DNA of 64,000 nucleotides from G963422445 sp963422445 (GCA_963422445.2 OY729512.2:3968001-4032000), one strand, 5' to 3'. Counted from the first letter of the stretch, positions 27,686-37,342 are shown. The notes: generated by a model from the sequence alone, not told the origin. Translations and numbers: made by a program.

Positions 27686-27686
27686 G
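26603..27686 (+). pseudogene. IS630-family DDE transposase, copy 2, broken
   Basis: The frame starts at ATG 26603, shifts by -1 near 26810, and shifts again near 26970 where one G is missing from a G-run (five G here, six in copy 1). The full C-terminal catalytic domain (27012-27686) is intact in one frame: HAILDNDATHKH, HPRWTFHFTPTSSAWLN and RRLKYGVFRSGRDLQDAIRH. The first acidic motif reads DDMSHSQALD instead of the family DEKSQIQALD, and the G-run deletion breaks the protein. A programmed frameshift may have joined the first two frames in the parental element. Confidence 0.82.
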
Positions 27687-29381
27687 CGCGGCGTGGCCAA
27701 GGCTCTCGATCTCTCGTCTGCCATCTTGAACGAGCATTGCCGCGCCGGCGTCATGGCGCTGCCTGACACCAGGCCCGCAGCACCCCGGGATCCCGTCTCC
27801 GATCTTTCTGTCGCCGGAACCATGACCACCCGCGATCGTGCGCCGCGTAATGCCCGCGACCGCACAACGCCGATGGGCCGTGCCACGCATGATGCCGGGA
27901 CCGGGTGCTGGCCAGTCTCGGCGCCCTTGAAGACGCAACACCGCAGGTCCTGGAACCGGCGAATGCGGTCTCCAATGGCGGCACTCACAGCTCTGCCAAC
28001 CGTGTTGAAGGACGGGCAGCTCGACACCGCCGCCGGCCTGGTCCAGTGCCGAAGGGGTATTAAGGCCTGACCATGATCCTGATCGTCCTGGCGTTCATGA
28101 CTATGGCCCGGGTCCGCAACCCCGAACAGCTGCGCGATCTGGCACCCGGCGAATGGGGGCTGCTGCTCGGCCTCGACCGCTGTCCCGAGATCAAGACCCT
28201 GCGCGAGAAGATCAGGCTGATCGCCGGATCACCGGATACGGCCCATCAGTGGCAGATGGCGCTGGCCGAACGCTGGGCGGTGGCCTGAAGGCCGATCCGG
28301 TGGCCGTAACCCTGGCGCTTGACGGCCATGTCAAGGTCTGTGCCGGGCGCAAGGGCCGGTTGCCCGAACACTTTGTTGCCCGTCAGACATCATGTCTGCC
28401 GGTCACCGTCGGATACCGGGTCAACGCCCTCGGCGGCAAGCCGCTGCCGTGCATCCACAAGCCACTCGATCCGAAACCGGTCGCCACGACCCGGGAGGAT
28501 ATCGTGCCCGACCTGACGGGGCCGGACCCCGGCGCCCCGGCGCTGACCCTGGTCTTCGATCGCGAAGGCTGACGCCCGGCCCTGTTCAGGACTCTCGCCC
28601 GTCAGGGCATCGCCTGCATCACCTGGCACAAGACCCATAAGGAAGACGACGGGTCGGCCGGCGTCCATGACATCACCGTCAGCCTGGCCGAGAAAGATGT
28701 CACCCTGAAGACCGAGCTGACGGCCCGGCAGATCCGTCGGCGTCTCGACACCGGCCGTCAGGTGCCACTGATCGCGACCCATCCGACCCTGTCGAGCACG
28801 CGTTTCGCCGGCGCTATGGTCTTGCGCGTTTCGCAGGAGAATATCTTCGAATACATGCGCCACGCGTTCAACCTTGATGCCCTCGTCACCCATGACCTCG
28901 AACCGCCGATCCCGACCAGACCGTCGTCAATCCGGTCTGGCGCAGGATCGAGGCCCGGGCCGGCTGCGCAACCGCATCGTTGAAGCCGCGGGACGCGAGA
29001 CCAGGGCCGATCGCAACACCAAGGAGACCGTCGAAGCCCTCACCGTCGAGATCGACGATCTGAAACAGCGACGCGGCACCACGCCGAAACATGTCCGGGC
29101 CGGCGACTCAGCAAAACGGACAAACTCGACGCCCTGCCGATCACCGGGTCCTCGACATCATCCGCATGATCGCCTGCCGTGCCGAAACCCGGATGCTGGC
29201 GCCGCTCCTCACGGACCTCGCCGAAACCCGGACCATCTACCCCGAACCGACCTCGGACTCGTCTACGAAATCGCAGCCAAATCACAAAAACAGGGTTCGT
29301 CTGATTTTAGATGGGATCAGGATGTCTGATCTGTGAATGCTACAATTGTGTCGACATCGCATGACAATGAGAATCGAAACG

Positions 29382-29595
29382 ATGGCCATCAATCTCGCGC
29401 ACAGACCGGACCTCGACAACCAGGTTGAAAAACTTGCGGAGCGCCTTAGTCTGAAAGATCACGAGCGCAAGATCGCGACCATCGAACGGGTGCTTGCCAT
29501 TCTTGGAGCAATTGGCGGACAATTGGCCGGATCGGGCAACCATAGAGTCTTCGCTCGACTATTACATTGACGCAGGCTCTCGTTTGCGCTCGCGT
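29382..29595 (+). pseudogene. vapB: VapB-like antitoxin, 5' part, interrupted by IS5
   Basis: Starting at ATG 29382, MAINLAHRPDLDNQVEKLAE with the following RLSLKDHERKIATIERVLAI resembles a PSK/VapB-type antitoxin. An IS5 element inserted at 29596, and the end of the gene is on the other side: MLYDEYGLPR and a TGA at 30515-30517 that overlaps the start of vapC by ATGA. Even without the insertion a frame change is needed between the two parts. The antitoxin can no longer be made whole. Confidence 0.6.
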
Positions 29596-30440
29596 CTAGG
29601 GCGTGTTCACACTAATGTTCAATGATGCTATCATGTCGGCTGGTCCCTCGTCAGCGAGTCATCGGTATGGAACTCAGCCAAGTCCAGTACGAACGCATTG
29701 CCCCGCATCTGCCGGTCCAACGCGGCAACGTCGCCGCGTCCAACCTCCAGGTGCTCAATGCCTTCCTCTATGTCGTCGAGCACGGCTGCAAGTGGCGCGG
29801 ACTGCCGCCTCGCTTCGGCAAGTGGCACACCGTCTACACCCGGATGAACCGGTGGTCGAAGAACGGCGTGCTCGCGCGGGTCTTCGAGCACCTGCAGCGC
29901 GAGCGGATGGTGCATGTGACGCTCGCTGTGGTCTCGCTGGACAGCACCAGCGTGAAGGTCCATCCCGATGGCGCCGGGGCGCTGAAAAAAACGGTCCGCA
30001 ATGCATCGGCAAGTCGCGGGGCGGATGGAATACCAAAGTTCATCTGGTTGCCGCAGATGAGCGAACGGCCGTGACCTTCGCGCTGTCTGCCAGCCAGGCC
30101 CAGGATGCGCCCGAAAGACGCAAGCTACTCGAACGTCTGGGGCGCCAGAAGACACCCCGGTCCCTGCTGCTGGACCGTGCATACGAAGGCGACGCGACAC
30201 GGCGGTTGGCGTCAGCGCTGGGGTTTGTGCCAGTGGTCCCGCCGCTCAGGACTCGTACCGCGCCCTGGGAATACGACCGGCAGTTGTACAAACGCCGCAA
30301 TGAGGTGGAGCGGCTGTTCCGACGGCTCAAGGGCTTCCGGCGCATCTTCACATGCTACGACAAGCTCGACGTCATCTTCCTCGGCTTCATCACCTTCGCG
30401 CTCATCGTCGAGGCACTGCGTTAGTGTCAACACGACCTAG
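29596..30440 (+). mobile_element. IS5-family element with two overlapping frames
   Basis: An 845-bp element bounded by CTAG at 29596-29599 and 30437-30440. The ends share the CTAGGGCGTGTT-type repeat of the other IS5 copy at 25363. It splits a vapB antitoxin gene. Confidence 0.85.
29667..30424 (+). CDS. IS5-family transposase, probable programmed -1 frameshift
   Basis: Two frames encode one transposase. Frame A (from ATG 29667) holds the N-terminal domain MELSQVQYERIAPHLPVQRG, then RGLPPRFGKWHTVYTRMNRW and the first catalytic region VVSLDSTSVKVHPDG. Frame B resumes in the -1 frame with the rest of the domain: LLLDRAYEGDATRRLA and the final EVERLFRRLKGFRRIFTCYD. The switch lies at a run of seven A residues, 29985-29991, where slipping joins LKK to NGPQC. 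IS5-group elements of this type use such slippage, so it is probably a functional gene rather than a broken one. Confidence 0.78.
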
Positions 30441-30516
30441 TCGGCCAGAGTGGCGTGGCCCCACCGTTGTGTCTGTCCTTGCAGCAGATGCTCTATGATG
30501 AATACGGGCTACCGAG

Positions 30517-30899
30517 ATGATTGCGCTGGATATCTCGGCGATCTTGGCGACCCTTCTTGGGGAAGACGAGGCTATACCGTTCCACGACCGGACCGGCGAG
30601 GCCGGTGGTGCGATGGTTTCGGCTGGCACGGCGGGGCAGTTGGCCGCGGTCGCCAGCCGCGATAACAACCTCTTCTCCGCAGCGTTGGGGTTTCTGAACG
30701 AATCTTCACTGGCGTCTAACCGTTGAACGCAGAGCAGGCCGTCACCGCGGGATGTGCTTACCAGCGTTATGGCAAGGGCCGTCATCCAGCAGGCCTCAAC
30801 CTGGGTGATGTCTTCGCTTACTCGCTTGCCCGCCAAAAGAACCTGGCCTTACTGTTCAAGGGTGGGAATTTCGTTCGCACCGATGTTGAGACAGCCTGA
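30517..30899 (+). pseudogene. vapC: VapC-type PIN toxin, frameshifted
   Basis: A VapC-family PIN-domain ribonuclease read in two frames. The first (ATG 30517) has MIALDISAILATLLGEDEA with the N-terminal acidic residue, then MVSAGTAGQLAAV. The reading frame breaks near 30720. The C-terminal half, EQAVTAGCAYQRYGKGRHPA followed by NLGDVFAYSLARQKNLALLF, is in the next frame and ends at TGA 30897. This is the conserved PIN core that cleaves RNA. With both genes of the pair damaged, the locus should be silent. Confidence 0.75.
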
Positions 30900-31140
30900 G
30901 CGGCCCAGTACCGAATGTGCGGGTGGGCTGATAGTGGGAGGACGCAACGCCTTTGTTCCGACAAATGGCTTGGGATATTGCTCGTGGCATGTTACCGCCG
31001 ACCCGGTAGTTCCACGAACCCGACAACATATAGTTGATCGGATTGCAGTTGATGAACAACCGAGATTCCAACTAACAACGATATTTCGATATCCAAAGCA
31101 CTGGCCAGTTTTCGCGAACAGAATTTTATGAGCGCATCAC

Positions 31141-32139
31141 CTAATTCAGCCGCGCCACGACCCGCCCAATCCGCTCCATTGCAGCCAGTACCCCCTGCTG
31201 GTCGAAACCCGGCCACTGCAAACGCAGCAACATGTGGTCGATTCCGAACACGTCACGATAACGGGCGATCTCGTCGGCTACGGCCGCCTCATCACCAACG
31301 ATGAATCGGTTTGTCATGAAATCATCGAATCGGTCGGCCAGCCGCGTGCCGCCGGCCGCTTCGCTCTGTCCCCATCCGGCATAAGACTCATATTTGGCCA
31401 ACAACGATGGTCCCGCCGCCGCAACAGCCGCTTCACGAGTTTCACCAATAACGCATTCCCGAATAGCCGGACGGCCCATTGAGTGTACGATGCCAGCTTC
31501 CTTCTGAGCGCTGTCGTAGCTTGTGAGGCAACGGGCGACATCATCGAAAAGCATGGTCGGCGGCACAATCCACGGACACCCAAGGCGGGCGGCTCGCCTA
31601 ACCGCAATCGCAGCATCGCCGCCAATCCAGATGGGGCAACCGCCGGGGCGCCGCGGGCGAATGCTCGCGCCAAAGCCCCCGACCGTGAAATGTTCGCCCC
31701 GATGCTCGACGCTGTCTTCGGTCCAGAGCCGGCGAATCAGCGGAATTGCTTCCTCGAACCGGCTACGCCGCTCCTTGAAAGGCACGCCGAGAGCTTCAAA
31801 CTCCTCACGACGGTATCCAATTCCAATGCCAAGCACATAATTGCCACCCGTAATCCAGTCGAGCGACGCCGCGTATTCGGCAATCTTCACCGGATTTTGC
31901 ATAGCCAGCAGGACCACAGCTATTCCAAAGGTCATCCCCTGTCGTTCGGCCGCCAGACGGGCGATCAACGGTTCGGACTGGATCATCTGCAACGGATCGG
32001 AGAGAAAGTGCTGACCGACAAAAATCGACGAGAATCCACTATCATGGGCAACCCGTGTCTGCTCACAAAGATTGGCGACCTCAAGACCGAGATCGGCGCC
32101 ACTTGGCCATTGCGTTGCCATGTAAAGTCCGATTTTCAT
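31141..32139 (-). CDS. LLM class flavin-dependent oxidoreductase 1
   Basis: A 332-residue luciferase-like monooxygenase. The N-terminal strand MKIGLYMATQWP, the IFVGQHFL loop, the central GIAVVLLAMQNPVKIAEYAA and GIGIGYRREEFEALGVP, and WIGGDAAIAVRRAARLG are the usual blocks of the bacterial luciferase-like TIM barrel that binds FMN or F420. I chose the ATG at 32139 rather than 32175 because it matches the family N-terminus and an AAAGG lies about 10 bases ahead. The next oxidoreductase gene starts divergently about 140 bases away. Substrate unknown. Confidence 0.88.
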   Translation of the reverse strand: MKIGLYMATQWPSGADLGLEVANLCEQTRVAHDSGFSSIFVGQHFLSDPLQMIQSEPLIARLAAERQGMTFGIAVVLLAMQNPVKIAEYAASLDWITGGNYVLGIGIGYRREEFEALGVPFKERRSRFEEAIPLIRRLWTEDSVEHRGEHFTVGGFGASIRPRRPGGCPIWIGGDAAIAVRRAARLGCPWIVPPTMLFDDVARCLTSYDSAQKEAGIVHSMGRPAIRECVIGETREAAVAAAGPSLLAKYESYAGWGQSEAAGGTRLADRFDDFMTNRFIVGDEAAVADEIARYRDVFGIDHMLLRLQWPGFDQQGVLAAMERIGRVVARLN

Positions 32140-32281
32140 CGTCTGCTGCCTTTCCATTCGTCTTCGTGAAGCCATTGACCGGATCTGAATTCGGTCAGGC
32201 GTCGCATTTTTTTCGCAGCGGTTCTATCCTCCGAGTCTCCAGCCTGCCATGGATCGTCAGGCTACGTCCATCACGGGGAAC

Positions 32282-33328
32282 ATGAACATGAAACTTGGAT
32301 TGAGTATCGGCGGTGCCGGCGGCCATTTCACGCTTGACATGGATCTTGTCAGACATGCCGAGAACCTCGGTTTTGACTCGCTCTGGACATCGGAATCCTG
32401 GGGTCACGATGCCGTGACGCCGGCAGCTTGGGCGCTGGCCGGAACATCACGCATCAAGGTCGGGACCGGCATCATCCAGATGACGACGCGGGTGCCGACC
32501 ATGACCGCTATGACCGCAATCACGCTTTCGCATTTGTCGGGCGGGCGATTCATTCTTGGCCTCGGGCCGTCCGGACCGCAGGTGGTCGAAGGCTGGCATG
32601 GTGTTCCCTACGGCAAACCCCTGACTCGTTTGCGCGAATATATCTCGATCATCCGTGCAGTCCTCGAACGCAAAGATCCTCTCATCTATGATGGCGAGCA
32701 TTATCAGTTCCCGAACAAGAGCACGGGTACGACCGGGCTCGGTATCCCTCTGAAGAGCATTCTGCATGGCGATCCTTCAATGAAGATTGTCACCGGTGCA
32801 ATTTCCCCGGCCGGCGTCGCGGCCGCGGCCGAAATTGCTGACGGATTCATTCCGATCTACATGGATCCAACCCGGTTCGATGTCTTTGGTCCCCATATCG
32901 ACGCGGGTCTTGCCAAGGCTGGCAGCGGCAAGACCATGGATGATTTTGCAGTCATGCCGATGTGCTACATAAACATAAACAACGATGTTGAGGTCGCCAG
33001 TAAACCGGTGCGCGATAATGTTTCCTTTTATATCGGCGGGATGGGAGCGAGGAACAAGAACTTCTACTGTGATTACGCCAAACGGATCGGCTTCGAGGCC
33101 GAAGCGCAAAAGATTCAGGATCTGTTCCTTGACGGGAAACGCGGGGAAGCTGCGGCAGCCGTGCCGCAGCAGCTAATTGACCAAGTTGCGCTGGTTGGTT
33201 CGAAGGAGCGCATTGTCGAAAAGCTGGCGGATTGGAAAGCCGCGGCAAGTCAACGACATGTCGATACGCTGATTGCCCGGACTCGATCACCGGAAGCGTT
33301 GCGGTTGCTCGCCGAAGCAGTGCTTTAG
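32282..33328 (+). CDS. LLM class oxidoreductase 2 (F420/FMN-type)
   Basis: A 348-residue member of the same luciferase-like superfamily. MKLGLSIGGAGG is the N-terminal strand, followed by SRIKVGTGIIQMTTRVP and GRFILGLGPSGPQVVEGWHG, and the active-site PYGKPLTRLREYI. ISPAGVAAAAEIADGFIP is the typical C-terminal segment. ATG 32282 and the adjacent ATG 32288 are both possible starts; an upstream ATG at 32249 would add an unusual extension. It is divergent from the first LLM gene. The EamA transporter begins 29 bases after its stop, so the two may be co-expressed. Confidence 0.87.
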   Translation: MNMKLGLSIGGAGGHFTLDMDLVRHAENLGFDSLWTSESWGHDAVTPAAWALAGTSRIKVGTGIIQMTTRVPTMTAMTAITLSHLSGGRFILGLGPSGPQVVEGWHGVPYGKPLTRLREYISIIRAVLERKDPLIYDGEHYQFPNKSTGTTGLGIPLKSILHGDPSMKIVTGAISPAGVAAAAEIADGFIPIYMDPTRFDVFGPHIDAGLAKAGSGKTMDDFAVMPMCYININNDVEVASKPVRDNVSFYIGGMGARNKNFYCDYAKRIGFEAEAQKIQDLFLDGKRGEAAAAVPQQLIDQVALVGSKERIVEKLADWKAAASQRHVDTLIARTRSPEALRLLAEAVL

Positions 33329-33357
33329 ATGGCCAAATCAAGGGCTGGTCCGAGCAA

Positions 33358-34248
33358 TTGACGGCCAGCCGTCCCATTTCGGCGCCGGTTGTCGCAGCGC
33401 TGTGCATGCTTGGTGCAATGACATGCTTCGCGACGATGAGCGTGTTCATTCGTTTTTCGTCGGAACAGGTGCATGTATTGGAAGTCGTCTTCTTCCGGAA
33501 TTTTCTCGCTCTCTTGTTGATGACGCCATGGCTAGCCCGTCAGGGCATCGGCGTTATGAAGACTGGGCGCCTGGGGCTCTACACGACGCGAGCTGTCCTC
33601 AATGTCTTCGGGATGGCTGCCGGATTCACGGCGGTCACCATGATCACGCTGGCCGAGGCAACCGCGTTGAGTTTCACCGCGCCCTTGTTCGCCACGCTCG
33701 GAGCAGTCCTGATTCTTGGAGAGATCGTTCGAATTCGGCGAATCACGGCCCTGGTAATTGGATTTGCCGGCATGCTGATCGTGCTGCGGCCGGGACTCAC
33801 CGAAATATCCACCGGCGCATTGCTGGCGCTGGTCAATGCCTTGTCAATTGCGCTGACGATCCTGATCGTCAAGAGACTCACAGAAACCGAATCACCAGCG
33901 ACGATCGTGACTTACATGGCATTGCTTCAGACGCCGTTGGCTCTTATACCCGCTGTCTTCGTGTGGACTTGGCCCGAACCGATGACATGGATCTGGCTGT
34001 TTTGCCTTGCAATTACCGGGACTGTCGGACACCTGCTCTACACTCAGGCGATCAAGCTTGCCGAAATTTCCCAGATTCAACCGCTTGATTTCGTCCGCTT
34101 GCCACTGATCGCGGTGATAGGCTACGTGTTGTTCGGCGAGGTTCCGACAATCTGGACCTGGATTGGCGGCGCAGTCATTTTCGTTTCGACAGCCTATGTG
34201 ACACACCGGGAGGCCCGGCTGGCATCGTCCCGCCATTCACCACATTGA
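33358..34248 (+). CDS. EamA-family (drug/metabolite) transporter
   Basis: A membrane protein of about 296 residues with ten predicted helices in two five-helix repeats, matching the EamA/DMT type of small-molecule exporter. The first repeat contains MLGAMTCFATMSVFIRF and ALSFTAPLFATLGAVLILGE; the second contains AITGTVGHLLYTQAIKLA and PLIAVIGYVLFGEVPT. There is no convincing ATG before the first helix; the TTG at 33358 gives the usual length and avoids overlap with the upstream oxidoreductase, while ATG 33406 is the alternative. It may move the substrate or product of the preceding oxidoreductase, which is an inference from spacing only. Confidence 0.8.
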   Translation: MTASRPISAPVVAALCMLGAMTCFATMSVFIRFSSEQVHVLEVVFFRNFLALLLMTPWLARQGIGVMKTGRLGLYTTRAVLNVFGMAAGFTAVTMITLAEATALSFTAPLFATLGAVLILGEIVRIRRITALVIGFAGMLIVLRPGLTEISTGALLALVNALSIALTILIVKRLTETESPATIVTYMALLQTPLALIPAVFVWTWPEPMTWIWLFCLAITGTVGHLLYTQAIKLAEISQIQPLDFVRLPLIAVIGYVLFGEVPTIWTWIGGAVIFVSTAYVTHREARLASSRHSPH

Positions 34249-34494
34249 AATCGACGGCACTGATATCCTGGCACTTTTCTTGAGCAATCTACGGGATTCT
34301 ATAACGTGCTCTCCATTAATCCGAACTTTGCCAAATTTCAGGATCAGAAAAATCAAATTACAGTTCCCAAGATGAACCGAATCTCTTTAATCCGGGCATT
34401 CCAAGCCTTGTTTCCCGAAACAGATTCAGCCTAGAACAAGAGTCAGAAAAAATGCCGAAAACTCTTTTTTACATAATGTAGTTATATTTGAAGG

Positions 34495-34607
34495 AACCGC
34501 TTATGCACGTGGCTCCGGTGAAACGCACATGTAGCGTTTGGCGCGCCGGGAATATTCGACATCGGGGGCAACATCATGTGCCACCGGAGCCACGTGCATA
34601 AGCAGTT
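34495..34607 (+). repeat. MITE copy 1, IS1595-derived
   Basis: A 113-bp palindromic element with about 26-bp inverted ends, left AACCGCTTATGCACGTGGCT. Adjacent words TTTGAAGG on the left and TTTGAAGA at 34606-34613 on the right match in 7 of 8 bases, close to the 8-base duplication of IS1595 insertions, if the right end is taken at 34605. The ends match those of the IS1595 element at 38631. Confidence 0.75.
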
Positions 34608-34879
34608 TGAAGAACATTATCAGTTCATTATAGTGAAATATGAAATTCTGCATTTCTCATGATTTGAATATCGATAATGAAATCAAACACATCAAGCCCA
34701 GTAAGAATGCCAGATGTATTGCTCGAACAAGACGTAGTTATTTTTGCAAACTTTAAAGAATTTTCCCGGTTGGTTTTAGATGAACACTTCGAATACGATT
34801 CCCTGAGGAGATCCGCTGATCGTTGGTGTATCATCCTCCTATCTCTTTCAGTTTTTAGTGTTTAGTAGAAAATATTTAA

Positions 34880-34992
34880 AACCGCTTATGCACGTGGCTC
34901 CGGTGACACACGATGTTGTCCCCGATGTCGACTATTCATGGCACGCCAAATGCTACATGTGCGTTTCACCGGAACCACGTGCATAAGCGGTT
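34880..34992 (-). repeat. MITE copy 2, IS1595-derived, inverted
   Basis: A 113-bp element that is the reverse complement of copy 1 with only about ten differences along its whole length. Both carry the same ends and the same central sequence, so they derive from one master copy. No clear target duplication was visible around this copy. Confidence 0.75.
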
Positions 34993-35631
34993 TTTTCGAA
35001 ACACTATCAAGAACTGCAAACTTCGTGAAATTCATCCAAGACTACCATATTTTAAACCTCGTTTATAATCTCAATTGAATGCTAGTTCACCACGTTACAA
35101 TATCACAGATATCTCCGAGACACTATAATGATAATGCCGCTTATACGCTTGACCTCGGCTTGATCAACATACTGAACGAAAGTCGTCCATATGGACCAGT
35201 AGGAGTCAATATTTTGCGGCAAATTCTCGCAACCGGATCTATGTATATAAGCGGTATTACTATTTCAATTTTCGCCGTATTTATCTCTCTGGATCCTCTG
35301 TCCATATAATTTCAACCTGATAGTACTCATCACTTCGTTTGTATCTTCAACATTCCCGAATCTTGTGAAGCTATGGTTGATTTTCGGTACCGTACTTGTC
35401 GGCAACAACCTTTATCGACGCAGGCTCCCTCATATATGGCGAACCTGCGTCGACCCTCAGGTCGCACAGTATCCATGAAGCAGAAACCATTACGATAATT
35501 GGACAAAATACCGACTGCCAAGCAGATAGGAGATAGTTGGCGCTTGCCCTGCCCTCCATCCGATAGGCGGCTTGCAAGATATCCGGAACCGGCCTGACTA
35601 TTGATCATCAATAATCCGGGAAACAGGACCA

Positions 35632-36399
35632 ATGGGCAAGCTTGACAACAAGGTCGGGATCATTACGGGCGGAGCTGGAGGCATTGGCCGGGCCGCGGCG
35701 CGTCTCTTCGCCGCAGAAGGTGCGAAGGTCATGATCGTCGATCTCAACGAAGACCCGCTGGCCGACATCGCACGTTCTATCGGCGAGGACAAGGTTGCTT
35801 ACATGACCGCGGACGTGACCGACAGCGAACAGGTCAAGGCTTATATTGCGGCGACTGTCGAGCGTTTCGGAGGCGTCGACATCAGCCTGCTGAACGCCGG
35901 TATCGAAGGCAAGATCGCACCAATTCAACAAGTGGAGGACAACGATTTCGATCGGGTAATGGCCGTAAACACGCGCGGAGTCTGGCTAGGGCTCAAATAC
36001 ACCATGCCGCGGATCGCCGAGCGTGACGGCGGTGCGATCATCGTCACATCCTCGACTTCGGGCATTCGCGGCGTGCCGAACCTTGCGCCTTACATCGCGA
36101 GCAAGCATGCCGTCGTCGGTCTGATGAGAGCCGCAGCCATGGAAGGTGCTCCCGACCGAATTCGCGTCAACACGGTCAATCCATCGCCGATCGAAACCGA
36201 CATGATTTACCGGTTGGAGGACACCCTGCATCCGAATCGGGGCAATACCCAGCCGATGGCCCAGTACACCCCGCTCCAACGCTACGGACAACCCGAGGAA
36301 GTTGCATCCATGATGCTGTTTCTGGCCAGCGATGATGGCGCGTTCTGTACCGGCGGCGTCTACATGGTTGACGGCGGCGTGTCCGCCGGACGCCGCTGA
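35632..36399 (+). CDS. SDR-family NAD(P)-dependent oxidoreductase
   Basis: A 255-residue classical short-chain dehydrogenase. The dinucleotide-binding motif TGGAGGIG starts at residue 12, and VDLNEDP after strand beta-2 suggests NAD preference. The catalytic Ser lies in VTSSTSGIRG, the Tyr-Lys pair in YIASK, and NVNPSP-like residues with the TDMIY loop follow. It interconverts a hydroxyl and a carbonyl group. The oxaloacetate-decarboxylase-like gene begins 14 bases after the stop, so the two form an operon. Substrate unknown. Confidence 0.91.
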   Translation: MGKLDNKVGIITGGAGGIGRAAARLFAAEGAKVMIVDLNEDPLADIARSIGEDKVAYMTADVTDSEQVKAYIAATVERFGGVDISLLNAGIEGKIAPIQQVEDNDFDRVMAVNTRGVWLGLKYTMPRIAERDGGAIIVTSSTSGIRGVPNLAPYIASKHAVVGLMRAAAMEGAPDRIRVNTVNPSPIETDMIYRLEDTLHPNRGNTQPMAQYTPLQRYGQPEEVASMMLFLASDDGAFCTGGVYMVDGGVSAGRR

Positions 36400-36412
36400 A
36401 GCGGCCGGCACC

Positions 36413-37288
36413 ATGCGCTTCAACGGCCGGAGGCAACGGTTTCGCGCCGTTCTTGATGGCGATCTCTGCGTGTATCCGGGATCCGTGTTCGACCCGATTT
36501 CCGGACGCATCGCTGAAAGCTTGGGTTTCGAAATCGGGATGTTTGCCGGCTCAACCGCTTCCTTCACGGTTCTCGGCGCACCGGACCTGATCGTTCTGAC
36601 CTTGAGTGAATTCGCCGATCAGGCCCGCCGGATCAACCGGGCTTGCGAACTGCCGCTCATGGTTGACGCCGATCACGGTTATGGCAATGCCCTCAACGTC
36701 AAACGTACGGTCGAGGAACTCGAGATGGCTGGCGTCTCGGGTCTGTCGATCGAAGACACCGACCTTCCGCAAGGATTCGGATCCGGCGGCAAGGCCCATC
36801 TGCTTTCGATCCAAGAAGGCGTTGGCAAGATGAAAGCGGCGTTGGCTGGTCGGCACGATCTGGATCTCGTCATCGCCGGCCGCACCAGTGCGCCAGACAC
36901 GACCGATGTCGCCGATGCCATTCGGCGGGCGCAGGCCTATGAAGCGGCCGGCGTTGACGCGATCTTCCTTGTCGGCGTGCGAAGTCTGGATGATCTTGAC
37001 GAAATCGCCGCGAAAGTCGGCAAACCGCTTATTCTGGGGAGTGTCGGTTCGCCGGACATGATGGATCGGGATGTGCTGGCATCCCGAGGCGTGCGAATTT
37101 GTCTGCAGGGACATCAGCCGTTTTCGGCGGCGGTTCAAGCCATATACAATACATTGAAGGCACTGCGAGACGGCGTTTCGCCAACGGATATCCTTGGTAT
37201 TGCACCGGCGACGTTGATGAAACAGGTCACCCAGACCGACCGCTATGAAGACATGGTCGCGGACTTTCTCAAACCAGGGAAGGACTGA
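36413..37288 (+). CDS. Oxaloacetate decarboxylase-like ICL/PEP-mutase family enzyme
   Basis: A 291-residue TIM-barrel protein of the isocitrate lyase / PEP mutase superfamily. The metal and oxo-acid ligands DADHGYGNA (D85, D87, H88) and SIEDTDLP (E114-D115) are present, along with YPGSVFDPISGRIAESLGFE. The general character and the later GVRICLQGHQPF fit the bacterial oxaloacetate decarboxylases (PA4872-type), but methylisocitrate lyase or phosphonopyruvate hydrolase activity cannot be excluded. I chose the ATG at 36413, close behind the SDR stop; an in-frame ATG at 36332 lies inside the SDR gene. Confidence 0.83.
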   Translation: MRFNGRRQRFRAVLDGDLCVYPGSVFDPISGRIAESLGFEIGMFAGSTASFTVLGAPDLIVLTLSEFADQARRINRACELPLMVDADHGYGNALNVKRTVEELEMAGVSGLSIEDTDLPQGFGSGGKAHLLSIQEGVGKMKAALAGRHDLDLVIAGRTSAPDTTDVADAIRRAQAYEAAGVDAIFLVGVRSLDDLDEIAAKVGKPLILGSVGSPDMMDRDVLASRGVRICLQGHQPFSAAVQAIYNTLKALRDGVSPTDILGIAPATLMKQVTQTDRYEDMVADFLKPGKD

Positions 37289-37342
37289 AGGTGGACCCGG
37301 CAGACATCAGGTGACTTTGTAAACTGGCCCCACAACGGAAAA

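Larger units (their letters stand above)
26239..29290 (+). pseudogene. Large DDE transposase relic, split by IS630 copy 2
   Basis: Pieces of a long transposase-like gene. The N-terminal helix-turn-helix portion lies in 26270-26480 (TLSEAFDVSLPTVRRAVQLY, then HEGAAGFIRPPQPHGR). After the IS630 insertion at 26532-27685 the gene resumes on the plus strand around 28080 with LAPGEWGLLLGLDRCPEIKT. The catalytic region follows: VTLALDGHVKVCAGRKGRLP, ALTLVFDREG and GIACITWHKTHKEDDG. A decayed end block (AETRMLAPLLTDLAETR) is at about 29170-29250. Stops and frameshifts are frequent. It resembles an uncharacterised class of about 800-residue transposases. Confidence 0.65.
34249..35631. other. AT-rich stretch with paired MITEs
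   Basis: Nearly 1.4 kb of low-GC sequence without a supported gene, unlike the rest of the window. It contains two 113-bp inverted-repeat elements (34495-34607 and 34880-34992) in opposite orientation. Short frames at 34677-34865 and 35079-35309 have no recognisable domain. The composition suggests transfer or long neutral decay. Confidence 0.6.

Noticed and set aside
34677..34865. 62-codon frame between the two MITEs
   Set aside because: No domain, AT-rich and unconserved by appearance; could be an open frame by chance.
35079..35309. 76-codon frame with a hydrophobic end
   Set aside because: No start signals or domain; the hydrophobic run follows from AT-rich codons.
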